DNA from: Stercorarius parasiticus
Taxonomy: Eukaryota > Chordata > Aves > Charadriiformes > Stercorariidae
Length of the DNA stretch: 64,000 bases
Direction of reading: 5' to 3'
Assembly (NCBI GenBank): GCA_013396915.1
Contig: VWZL01000918.1
Span: 1 to 64,000 of the forward strand
Shown here: in pieces, positions 14,258 to 49,480 of the stretch
How the letters are laid out: each line of letters begins with the position of its first letter
How positions within the stretch are numbered: the first letter of the stretch is position 1
Made by a program: the position numbers and the translations under genes
The notes under the pieces: generated by a model
Databases searched by the model: none
What the model was told of the DNA's origin: nothing
The model's input: only the letters and a program-made list of their open reading frames with translations

Positions 14258-16035
14258 ATTAATCAAGGACTTAATAAGGAAACTATGTCTGTGTTATGTC
14301 ATTTCACTGTAAGCTGTCATTAACCATAATGCTAGTTCAGATGAGTTGCAGTATTTCTAATTTTTTGCTAAATTAAGCAATGAATTTAAGATGTACCTTA
14401 TTAAATCTTTTGAATTTACAAGTGCCCTTTTTTATTCTAAGTTGATGATCACTTATCCTTCTTCCACCAAGACTTTTGGAGTTCATTTTTCTAACTACAC
14501 TTGCATTTCTTCATCATATTTATTTTTCAACTTTAGTTCTACTTTTGATACTCATCCTGTTTCTCTTCTGTTTTCTCAACGCTTTCTTGTCTTCCACCTC
14601 ATTCTTTAAATGGGACAGATTGAAATTGGCTCTTGTGTCCTTCTTGCTTAGTTTTGTTGGATAATCTCATTCAGTCATGTTCATTCAGGAATTATGTGGA
14701 CAACGCTGGGACTTGCATTTTTCTTTTCAGTCGTACTTTCATGTCTCTCAAACTGGGTTTCTCCACCACTGCTGCTTTGTAACCCAAACATACATACTTT
14801 GTCCTGCATATTGCAGTATTGTCTAGATCCTCTTGCTTTAACCCACACTTCAAACAACTTTTTGTCCTTTCTCCTTGCTTTTGATACTCTTTAAGTTCAT
14901 TTGCATCGTAGTTTATCAGCACTCTCCTGTCTTCCTAAAGCATAGGCAATTGCCTTTCTTCTGTAAAAAGTACAACAGCTAGAATTTCATCTTTGCTTCT
15001 TATTTGTTCTTGTTTATACAACAAAATGTATAATTTGTTTCATCTCCCCTCCTCCTTGCCTCATCTGAATTTCTATGCTACTGCAGAACTTCTTATTTCT
15101 GTCAAAAGTCCTTCACAATGTTGTCACTGTCTACTTGGTCAAACTCATTATTTACAGTATTTCAAATATTACTCTGAACCATCCGTTTATTTCTTACATT
15201 CTCTTTCAGGGTTTTTCTTCTCCTTAGCCATGCAGAGGCCATTTACAGTAACCTTTAGGGAAACATTTTTCATCTAGTTCCTCAGTACTTCTTTTTGATT
15301 TGTGAGGAAATTTGTCAAATTTGATATTTTTAGATCTTTTTAATGTTATTTTAATCAAGAGATGTTTTTCTTTTTTTTTCACATTATTTAATTAGTTACT
15401 ATTATTGTCTTCTCCCTCTTGCTTTTAGTATCTCACCTTGTTTTATGTAGACTTTTGTTCTGTGTAAAAAATAATTTCAGTCTTGTATAAAGAATTTTGC
15501 TGAAGAAGCCTGGAACAAGGCAAAAAAAGAACTTGGTAGCAGAATTGTCTGTTTCTCTATGATCTCTATTTTGTTGTTTTAAAAATGGCACTATTGGAAT
15601 GATTGGAAGGATGGACTGAGGCTAATTTGTCTTCAAACAGAACAATGTTAATCCCCTGATTAATTGTAAGGTACTGTAGGTTTTTGAATGCTGTGCAAAA
15701 ATTGCTTGGTAGGGCTTACATAAAGCAAAATAATGGAACGTTGTCCCTTTCTTGAACCCTTAAATATATGTTGCCTTGTTCCTTTGGGGGCACATAGTAG
15801 GTTGTAGATAACTATCTTTTTTCAGATCATTATGATGACAAAAAATAGATTGATGGTAACTTTACAGATGCTGCATCAACATCTTAAATATGCAGACACA
15901 ATTTGAGTTAAGCCTGTGCTGCTTCCTGACAAGAAACAAATGGACTGGTGTCAGAGGAAATTACATTAATCTTGCTCTTTTTTTTTTTTATTAAAAGCCT
16001 CAGCACTCTAGTTTTGTGTGTGATTTGTTTTTTAG

Positions 16036-40806
<24,771 letters not shown>

Positions 40807-40815
40807 AGTTAGCAG
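40807..40815 (+). other. CERT1: CERT1 3'UTR, first 9 bases before a UTR intron
   Basis: Nine bases after the TAG stop there is AGCAG followed by GTATAC, a usable donor. A strong acceptor lies at 41985. The stop is under 50 nt from this junction, so splicing here would not be expected to trigger nonsense-mediated decay. Confidence 0.55.
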
Positions 40816-41985
40816 GTATACATTCATTTTTTTTCATTCTTGATTCACTGTTGTAACTTCAAGGCCGAGCAGAAATATGCAATCTAGAAATGTCTTATTA
40901 TTAGCATGAATTCAGTGCTTAGTTTTAATATACGTATGCAATATACTTTTAAAAACATTTAATTCATATGTGTTGTTAGTATGAAAAATAAGGGATGCAC
41001 AAGTTAAAGTATGAGTTTTTGTAGACATTTACTAGTTCTCTCTTGCAAGTTTTTGCATGCACATCTAATTTATGTAGAAGTATAAAAGGATGAAGTATTG
41101 TTTTTTCTCAGCTATCACAGGCATTTTACACTTGTTCTGAAAAGAATACAGACTGAAGTTTCTCTAGAGCCTCATGAGGTTTTGATACCTTAAATTCTAC
41201 TTAAAATTGTGTATTTGATAGGATATTATGATGGTTAAAGTATTCTTTTTATATTGACAGAATGGTTTTGATCTAGGGTTTCTATTAATGCAACTTTTCT
41301 GACAGACCAGTGTCAATTATTGGAGTACTTAAAAGGCTGTGACTTAAATTTTTAGCCTTTCTGATGACCCTAAGAAACAAAAGGGATTTACAGATGATTT
41401 CTGAAGTCAATGGGTGTATTTTAAATGGTATAGTTCATTGGGCTAATCCAACAAGATTTTAACATTTAAATGATGATATGGCATTAGAAGAGGATTTCTT
41501 GATAACTTTTGGGGCTGTCTGAATCTGTCAGACGTAAGCCTTAGTGCTAAGTAAGGCTTCGCTTATTTTTTTGTTAGTGTAGACTTTTGCTATATACTTC
41601 TTTATGTATGACTGTAGTGTCAAACTATCTAATTCCATTTGGTAGTTATAGTATTACAGCATGATCTGAAAATGAGCTTTTATCACTCTTTCTATGCATG
41701 ACATAGGCTACCTCTATTTTTGGGTTCTATTTATCATGTTAGACTCCAAAAGTTCTTACTCATTTGATCCTTCTGTAACAGGTAGCCCTGTAAGGATTCA
41801 CATTTTTAATTGTATATTTTTAGAGATCTAGTGTAGGTGAAGCATTAACAACGTGGCTGTCATGAGCCAACAGTTCGAACATGATCATAAGCACTGCTGG
41901 TACTATTTAGAGTGTTTAACAAGTTCTTGTTTTCCTATTAGTGTTCAAACTTTTCAGTGCTGTATTTTTCTTTTCTTACTTGCAG
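40816..41985 (+). other. CERT1: Probable CERT1 3'UTR intron, or retained 3'UTR
   Basis: This is 1170 nt of AT-rich sequence bounded by GTATAC and by a pyrimidine-rich TTTTTCTTTTCTTACTTGCAG-type acceptor. If the intron is not removed, it is the proximal 3'UTR. The choice between the two forms cannot be settled from sequence alone. Confidence 0.5.
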
Positions 41986-43975
41986 TGATCAGAACAAGAC
42001 TGGGTGAGCATTCCACGTTGGAGAAGTGACCACGCATCAAGCACTCCATGCTGGAACGAAGGATCTACAGTCTTTTTATGGCCCAAGTTCTAGGCTTTGT
42101 ATACTGAAGTGAAGAAGTGTTGCAACACCATGAGGCTGAATATTTAACACTAGCTCTCTCCTCCTAACTTTTCTTGCTGAATCAGTGTGTAATTATAAAT
42201 ACATGTATTGATAACATGTATATGGCTCTATTTTTATTTGCTTGCTTTAGAAGAGGAAGAACGCGTACAACTTCAAATCACCAATGTGGGTTACTGCTTT
42301 AATTTTAAAGAAGCTGCAGAGTTTCACTGCCAACCTTCCTAAGATACTCATAGTTTTTGTGCATGTCTAAAAAGCACAAAAGAAAAATGCACATATAGCA
42401 TACTGTATGTGCTTTATATGCACAAAAATCTGTGTGGTATTTTCAAGGGGGGAGGGAAGGACTTCAGTAAAGCCTAGGTGACTTATTGGCAGGTTTTGTT
42501 TTGCTTTGTATAATCATAATTCATTGCTGCTGGTTTCTATAATGAATCATCTTGTTACATAAAATGTCAGTTAATAACTGAGGGCTGTCAATATCCTTAT
42601 GACTTTGCCTTTTCTATTGTCTTACTCTTATGACGATCTTTGGTTCTGAAGGAGTAAGAGTGTGAAAAGCTTTATTTTTTTTCCAGATATCTTTATATTT
42701 CTATTGTATTTTTTAGTTATGTAATATGTGCTACAGAATTTTTGTTACTAAACATAATCCAGAAATATCTAAGAAGATTCTGTATGAGAGGGCAAGAGAC
42801 TGCCTGAAAGCCAGAAGTCATGTGTCCATGCTATAATGTGGACTGCTTTCTTGCATGATATCCAGGGCTTTCCCAAAGCTATGAGAAGGTACACTATAAT
42901 ATATATTGAAGTAATTTGGACTACAGAAGACAACATTCCCAGTCCAGAATGAAGATGAGTACATTATTTTCAGATCCTGCATGTGTTTTCCACATCTTAA
43001 TAAAGCCATGCTATGAGGTTCATGTAGAAGATGATTTGCCTCTTCATCCAAAAACCATCAGAGCTATAAGTTCTTACTGGAAAGTTCCCTTTAGTTGCTG
43101 TGGAAATCTAAGTGTCAGATATTTGCCTGCCTTTGATTCTGGAGGTGCTTATTAGGTGAGGACTCTGGTAGACTGGTACTGACTCTGAGGTCTTTTATCC
43201 ATGTCCCATAGTTGGAAACTTCAGAGACTGCTCAGTGTTCCACTAACCTGTTTCTCAAGAAAAAAGTTTCAGATATATTTTTTGCAAAAGAAAGCTGAAA
43301 ATCTTATTTGATATAGTATGGTAGGTGCCTGAAAATAAATACAATATATTAACTTAATGCAGATTGGGTGAATGATTAAATGTGATCTGCACAGTGTTGA
43401 AAAACATCTAGAGATGAAAACATACGTAACACATGATTACAAATGCATGCAGATTTCATGCTCCATAACTCTTCCCTGTTTATTTGCCTTTCTCTATTGG
43501 TGTGCATGGAATATGCCTTATTACAGAGTTATTCTGTTAATTTGAATATGTAGAAAAGTGCCTATACGGTAATGCTAGTAAGGCAAGTAAGATGAAAATT
43601 TGTACATGTTTACTGTATCACCAGTGAGCATTTTATATGGCGATGTTAAAAAAAAAAAACTTATACCTCAAATGCACTTCATCTTTTTACAATCAGCCAA
43701 ACAATGGTTCATTCTACCATAGCCACTGATGGGAACTTTAAAAAAACAAACCAACCAACCATCCAAAATATAAAGAGTTTAACTCCTTATTTGCCATTTC
43801 TGGTAATTGTTGGAACACAGGTGAGTTTATTAATTTAATTGGATAGCTTTATTTTACAAAGGTATGGAAAGTTTACAAAGCAGTATATAAACTTCTATCA
43901 TTAGTTGCATTTGCACTAAATGTGATGTACTCTTGCGATTTATTCTGTAAATAAAATTACACTACAGATACTATT
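41986..43975 (+). other. CERT1: Probable terminal 3'UTR exon of CERT1
   Basis: The segment starts right after the acceptor at 41985. It contains AATAAA signals at 42999-43004, 43334-43339 and 43950-43955. The last one gives a UTR of about 2 kb, in the size range I recall for the human gene. The exact cleavage site is not visible. Open frames within it are not conserved proteins. Confidence 0.5.
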
Positions 43976-46900
43976 TGTAAAGAATAAGTTTTAGATAAAG
44001 GCACTGGTACTTCACTACAGCTAGCCCTGCCCAATCAGAGTTGCTAGAGGCTTCTTAAAGAATATGGAAGGAGTTACAAGATTGAGAAACTGGTATTAAT
44101 TGACCTCTTTAAAAACAAATGAAAAAAAAAAAAGCAGTTCTCCATAGGCCTCTCAGATTCTGTGTGAAAGCAGCCATTAGATCCTTCCTTCTGGAAGTGA
44201 CCTTGCTTTTACGGTCTTCTAAAATTGGCCGTGTTTCTTCGAGCCAGTCCCTCTTTTCAGTCACTGCCATGCTATCTGTGCACTCTGAGCTCACTTCTTC
44301 CCATTAACGGATGGGTGGATTTATAGAGCTGCAGTAGTCTTTGCAGAAGCACCTCCTGAGTCTAGAATGGATGTTCTTACAAGCTGAACCAGTTTGAGGG
44401 GCTGAGAACGAAGCAGTCTTTGCTGTCAGGTATCTCTCTCTGAATATCTGTGCCAGTTTGGAGAATCTGGGTGTTGCCAAACTAGATCTGAAGGAAGTGA
44501 CTTGATAGAACTTGCATTGGGATTGAGGGTGAGATGGTCATTGTTATCCTGTCTGAGAACCTGAACATCTTATTTTGACAAATTTATCTGTGAAAAATGT
44601 GATGCACTTTGGAAAAAAAAATTAGTTTTTACTTAATTGGGCTGAGCTGGCTTATATGAAGTTGTGCAGATTCTCTTTAATCAGATTGTCCACCTGTATT
44701 TTTGTCAAGTTGTACAGATAACACTGTATTTGAATTACCGCTGTTCATCTACAGACTTAAAACATGAATCATATTTTTGAGTACCTTGAGTGTTTAGAGT
44801 GTAACTGTTCTATAATAGCTTTATGATCCTAATGATAAGTTTTAAAAATTAAAAGAAGTTGGCTCTTCCATGTTACAATCACAAATTTAAAATCAAGTAT
44901 TTAAAAGTGAAAAGTATTAAAAATTATGAAGAAAAATCCTGGTTTGTAATTATTTTTAACTTTCAGTGCTTTGGGGAAACTTATTTAAAGCATTTTACCT
45001 TTTAACCAATTTTTAGATCATGGATAAACACATATACAGCATTATAACATATGGAAGGCATTTAACAGGAAAGCTGTTTGCTTGTATTACTGAGGCTACT
45101 GAAATGAAAACTAGAATGCCACATGAGTTTATATATCAAAAAGCTCATTTTGTGCTAGTGTATCAGAGGCATGTTAAAAGATGTTCCTGTACAGTATAGT
45201 CTTAATATAGAGCGCTTCCAAAATATTTCAGCTCTTGCCTTCATTTGTGCAGAATTAACAGCATTATGGAAGTTTCTATGGGAAAAACAGAGATCCAGGA
45301 CTGAGCAGTCCCCAGAAGATAAACTTGTGGCTTTTTCTGAAGTATGAAGAATTTTTAAGAATTGAGATAAGCTTCTGTAGAGCAAGCTTTCTTAATAGCA
45401 GAAATAGCTGGTGCCTAAGGGATCAATAACAATCCTGCCTTTATCTCTTATGCAGGGATTTCTACTTTTTATATATTAATCAATAAGTTGTAGATACCTT
45501 ACAAGTATGCAAGATTGGAAGAACAGTTTGAAATAACAGACGGCATTACTTGCACAGAAAAAAACCCCTTATCTTAAGCTCAGCTGCATTCAGGCCTCAG
45601 GTAATACATTGCAACAAATACAGAGTCCTGAGGGTAAGCCCTGCCTGTGAAGAATGCAGCTACTTTATCTGGCAAAAAGAAACCCCTCAAAATAAAATAA
45701 AAAGAATACAGCCACCTTCTTGGTCCCATAAGTTATGCGTGTAACTTAAAAAATACATATTTTCCAGTAAGGAGAGGTTGAGCATTTCTGTACCTGTCTG
45801 TGTAACTACAATACAATCTCACCCTAGATATAATGAATGGTAATTAGTTAGGGTTATGCCATGCAATTTACCAGTGTGTATTACTAATTGTATTGCTGTT
45901 ATCTTAGTCTCCTGGTTTCATAGGAGAAAAGTGTATTTCATTAGATAAAAGAAAGGGATACACTTTGAGCACTGGGTGCCTGGAAGTGTCCCATTTTTCT
46001 TCAGCTGTAACCACTGATGTAGTCAGCTTTTTTCTCTGCACACCTGCCTCTTCTGTGCATAGACTACAGCTAGAATAAGGAAGACTGGTAATGTGGAATG
46101 CTGCAATTTTTAAGGTTTAAACTAATTTTCCTTAGAACTATTTTAAATGATTGTTTTTATTTTGGGGAACAGACCGATCAATAGTCAAACCAACTGTCAT
46201 CTAAAGTGCAAAAACTGCAATTATGAACTTTCCATTTATTCTTCTTTTGCTTGAGCTGGTCTGCTTGAAATTCTCTGTGGGATTTTCCCCTCTGTCACCA
46301 TTAGATTAACACCAACACTCTCTGATTTGTTTGCCCCTCCACTTGTAATTTACCTTCCAAGTTTCTTTCTGAGTGAGTTCCTTCCAGATGCAATGGGAAG
46401 GACCTGCCTACCTGCTGTTTCTATGTGGCTTTGTACTACAACGGCCAACCCTTGGAAAAGCTGGCATACAATGTTCAGCTTTTCTGATCCATCAGACTTT
46501 TTTCTAAAATTTCCTGGCACAAGAGACAAGCCATGGATCGTGGAAGTCAGCGGCAAACAATTCCTAACCAAGTGTTAAGGTGGCAGGATATGACAACAGC
46601 CCTGATGATTCCCACCTGCTGGGGTGGGACTGTGGCTGAATCACAGAGCAACCTGACAAATTCAGCTCCAGGGCACAGGCAGTGCTTTGGGACCTACCCC
46701 TCACCCCTGGGAAGTTGTAAGCCTTGAAGCCTGTAACAGTATGACACAGAATTCCAGAAGCCCACGACGGTGTGCCATCTGATGAGGGCGAGTCACGCCT
46801 GAGTATGAACAAAAGAATTGTAGGTGTTCCTGTATCCCTCAGAAAATATTTCCAGTGTAGGTCACACAGGTCACCTTGTTGCTTGCACCCTGTTGGAAAC

Positions 46901-48140
46901 CATCACAATGTATTCAATGTAACAGCTGCTGTCAAGTTCTCGCTTGTCCCCACACCCCGTACATAGATCCTGCATCAGTGGAACACTTGAGACACTGCAC
47001 TGGCTGAGTACTAATCCAGTTGTCATGGCTTATCTTGTCCAAATTTCAATGTTGAAAATGTAGCTGTTAACTTAAAAGGCTTTCTTTTTTGAAGCTTTTT
47101 GTGGGAGTGGTCTTTGCCTTTAGTTGTTATGTAGAGTTGTGTGGTGCAAAAGGTTTGGCAGTATCTCTGACAAGTTGGTACATTTTAGTAATGGGTAAAG
47201 CGGCTGCCTTCCGTAAAGACCTTGAGAAATTTAAATAGCTTCTGTATCTTCATTGTTTTTCCCAACCTTTTTTTGCTTATGCTGTACATGAAAACTCTCA
47301 AACCTAATTCAAATATCATTGAAATATAGGGAGCGTAACTAACCATCCTACTACCAAGAGAGGTGCTAAACAAAATCATCACTAGTTCAATTAGCAGCTA
47401 TATGATGCTCTTAATTGTTTAATGTGTTTATTTTCAACATTGCTGCCAGGTGTGAGAAGTCTAGTAATAAAAACCCCATGTAATTTACTGCTTTCTCATT
47501 GAGATTGACATAGCCAACTTAAGTCCAAAAGATGGAACAGCATTAAAGGATTTGAAAACCTCTTGCAATTGTAATATTGCTAAATTTCTTTCCAATTCTA
47601 ACTTATATTGGAATTGTATCAAGAAGAGTTGTATCAGAAACGATTTCACTATAAAGTATCTTGTGTCCTAGCTGTTCCTGTTACATATGCTTTATCTGCT
47701 ACTAGATATCTACATATCTACTTTACTACTTTATTGTAGGAAGGATTATACTTGCTCTTTTATACCACGTAGTTCCTGGGATTATGCATGTGTTAAACAC
47801 CTCCTGCATTAAAGGATATTAATGTCATGTATTACTTAGAGGAAAAATTTTGGATGACTAGGTAGGAAACACAAACGATGCTTTAAAAAAAAAACCCAAA
47901 CAAAAAAAAACAAAACCAGAAAGCAGCACCGGGATCTTGGTACACTGAAGGATGAATTCCAGCAAGTCTGATGTTCTTGGATTATTAGGCAACATGTTTT
48001 ATAACTGGTAACTCCCCAACAAGAGGAGAACTACCAATATTAGCATTCACTGATGTTTTGAATGGCATTAATCTAAAGTGTCCACTTTTGTTCACATCCA
48101 CAAGTTGAAGGAAAAAACACTCAGTAATTGCAACTTACAA
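43976..48140. other. Intergenic, CERT1 to MED18
   Basis: This is 4.2 kb between the probable CERT1 end and the MED18 polyadenylation signal. It is AT-rich to about 46.2 kb, with a somewhat GC-richer block at 46300-46970 that has overlapping open frames on both strands but no protein similarity I recognise. A poly-A and AC-rich tract lies at 47884-47920. No gene was identified. Confidence 0.7.
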
Positions 48141-48262
48141 AACTGATACATAGTCCTTTATTCCCCTCTCCCTGTTTTGATTTGCTGTCAAAACGCTTTA
48201 TAGAACAACATCCTCTTCAGGAACACTAACAAAACCAATGCTGTGACTGCCTGACTTTTCAA
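48141..48262 (-). other. MED18: MED18 short 3'UTR with polyadenylation signal
   Basis: Downstream of the MED18 stop, the minus strand carries AATAAA (plus positions 48157-48162) about 100 nt after the stop. No genomic poly-A tail (plus-strand poly-T) follows it, which argues against a processed retrocopy. The lower limit given is approximate. Confidence 0.6.
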
Positions 48263-48816
48263 TCACATTAGCCTTTTGGGGTCAATTTTTTCCAGGTGCA
48301 CTAGAGGCTTCAGTTGCTCGGCAAAGTTCCTCATGTCGTCAGAGACGACGTCCTGTCCCGCTGGTGCTACCACGTTGAGCTCCACCAGGTAGGAGAGGGA
48401 GAGCGGCTCGATGCTCTCCGTGTTCCCTGGCATCAGGATGCGGAAGATCTTGTACACCACGATCTTCATGATGCCCTTGCGGAACACGTGCCCTTTGGCC
48501 ACAAACTCGTGGTCCATGCGGAAGCCCATCTCCACCAGGAAGTCCGTCAGGTTGTCTGAAGTGGCGATGTCCACACAGTTGCGCACCAGGGCGTGGCGGT
48601 TCTTGTCGCCGATTTCTGGCTGGCCCAGGTACCGCAGGTGCCAGGGCATCCCGCTTTTGTCCATGGACCGCCGGGCCCGCAGCACGAAGGGGCTGGCCTG
48701 CTGCCCTTTCAGCAGGAACACCATCTCGTGGTCCAGGAAGGTCTCCGGCTCCATGTTGTCGCACAGGCCGCGCAGGCGGTGCAGCAGGCTCTCCAGGCTC
48801 TGGTCCAGAACGCTGC
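48263..48816 (-). CDS. MED18: MED18, Mediator subunit 18, last coding exon (first coding exon not in assembly)
   Basis: MED18 is a head-module subunit of Mediator that pairs with MED20 and links transcription factors to RNA polymerase II in the nucleus. From GSVLDQSLESLLHRLRGL to the C-terminus (LEKIDPKRLM), translation is nearly identical to human MED18 as recalled. The 183 codons after the split glycine equal human residues 26-208. Homology starts exactly after a CGCCCGCCGCAG acceptor, so an intron lies upstream and the conventional start Met (human residues 1-25) is on another exon. That exon is not visible; a single N at 48927 may mark the collapsed gap. The frame stays open a few codons past the acceptor, but that part is not MED18-like. 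The exon is GC-rich, unlike the flanks, with no stop or frameshift. In human the gene is on chromosome 1, not beside HMGCR. Confidence 0.92.
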
Positions 48817-49095
48817 CTGCGGCGGGCGGAGACAGCCCCTCGGTCACACCCTTTCCCCTCCCGCCTGAGGGGCGGAGGGGGCTTTCTCCACAGCCTGGCC
48901 CCCCTCAGCACCCTCACACCCGGCTTCNGGGCAGGCGTCGGGGGCGGCAGCGCCGCCTGGCGGCTTGGTGGTGCCGCCGGGGCCTGGCGCCCTGAGACCC
49001 CTGAGGCGCAGGGAGAGGCGGCGATGGCCGGCCCTGCCGCCGGGGCCGCGCCGGGGGCGATGGAACGTCCTGCCCGGCCCTTGGGGAGGCCTCAC
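48817..49095 (-). other. MED18: MED18 intron(s) with an assembly ambiguity (N at 48927)
   Basis: This very GC-rich stretch lies between the acceptor of the last exon and a good minus-strand donor (ACCGAG then GTGAGG, plus positions 49090-49095). The missing first coding exon, 24 codons plus one base, should fall in this interval. I do not see it, and the one unresolved base sits here, so the N probably stands for a longer gap. Confidence 0.5.
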
Positions 49096-49245
49096 CTCGG
49101 TGGCCAGGCGGAGAGGGGCGAGAGGCCGAGGGGCGGGACCCGCCGAGCTGTGGGGAGCGGCCCGGGACAGCGGGAGCAGCCCACCCACTGCGCGGTGCCT
49201 CCCCTCCGGTTCCCTGCGCAGGGAAAGGTGGACGCGTAAAATTTT
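49096..49245 (-). other. MED18: Putative noncoding first exon of MED18
   Basis: On the minus strand, a GC-rich segment without any ATG ends CTGGCCACCGAG followed by a consensus GTGAGG donor. This fits a 5'UTR exon, as in the human gene, which I recall as having a noncoding first exon. The transcription start is not determined; the upper limit is a guess at the edge of the densest GC. Confidence 0.4.
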
Positions 49246-49480
49246 GTGGAAAATTTTCGTCCGAAGTATCCCGGTTTGTCCCTGGCAGGCGCGTGTGGGT
49301 CCGCTGGCCTGGGGGAAGGCCCAGCGGCAGAGAGGTCGGGGCAGCGGGATGGGGCCGGCCGGTGTGGGGGTGTTCGGGTCCCTGCCGCAGTTTGGGTGGC
49401 AGGTTGTTACCGGGGTTGAAGTGGGAACGGCACCCCGGTTTGGGAAGGCAGAAATCCTGCCTGTCGGGTTTCTCAACCGG

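Larger units (their letters stand above)
1..16035 (+). other. CERT1: CERT1 intron (5' end outside window)
   Basis: This AT-rich stretch shows no recognisable coding exon. I looked for the PH-domain exons (human residues 1-116) and did not find them, so this is read as the 3' part of a long intron. It holds a run of (AAAC) units near 411-426, a 17-bp unit repeated twice at 8947-8980, a GC-richer patch at about 9880-10080, a 24-bp perfect palindrome at 14234-14257, and a pyrimidine-rich strand from about 14390 to 15460. Several open frames of 60-153 codons occur by chance on both strands; none resembles a protein I know. Confidence 0.75.
48300..49480. promoter_or_regulatory. MED18: CpG island covering MED18 and its promoter
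   Basis: GC content and CpG frequency rise sharply from about 48300 and fall at about 49480, in otherwise AT-rich DNA. The island spans the last exon, the GC-rich intron and the putative first exon. GC-box-like GGGGCGGGAC lies at about 49129-49138. Such islands mark housekeeping promoters. Long open frames on both strands in the island are composition effects. Confidence 0.75.

Noticed and set aside
1..16035. CERT1 PH-domain exons or start codon in the first 16 kb
   Set aside because: No segment resembling the PH domain or its splice pattern was found, and the residue count shows exactly 116 codons missing, best placed left of the window.
46327..46966. Cluster of overlapping frames on both strands as a small gene between CERT1 and MED18
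   Set aside because: Each is under 85 codons, with no similarity or splice pattern that joins them. Moderate GC alone explains the cluster.
48141..48816. MED18 as an intronless processed retrocopy
   Set aside because: Homology starts exactly at a splice acceptor rather than at the mRNA 5' end, no poly-A tail is present after the AATAAA, and the locus has its own CpG island and a first-exon-like donor.
48339..48995. Long open frames overlapping MED18 on both strands (including a 194-codon plus-strand frame)
   Set aside because: They are shadows of the GC-rich MED18 exon. Only the minus-strand frame ending in KIDPKRLM matches a known protein.
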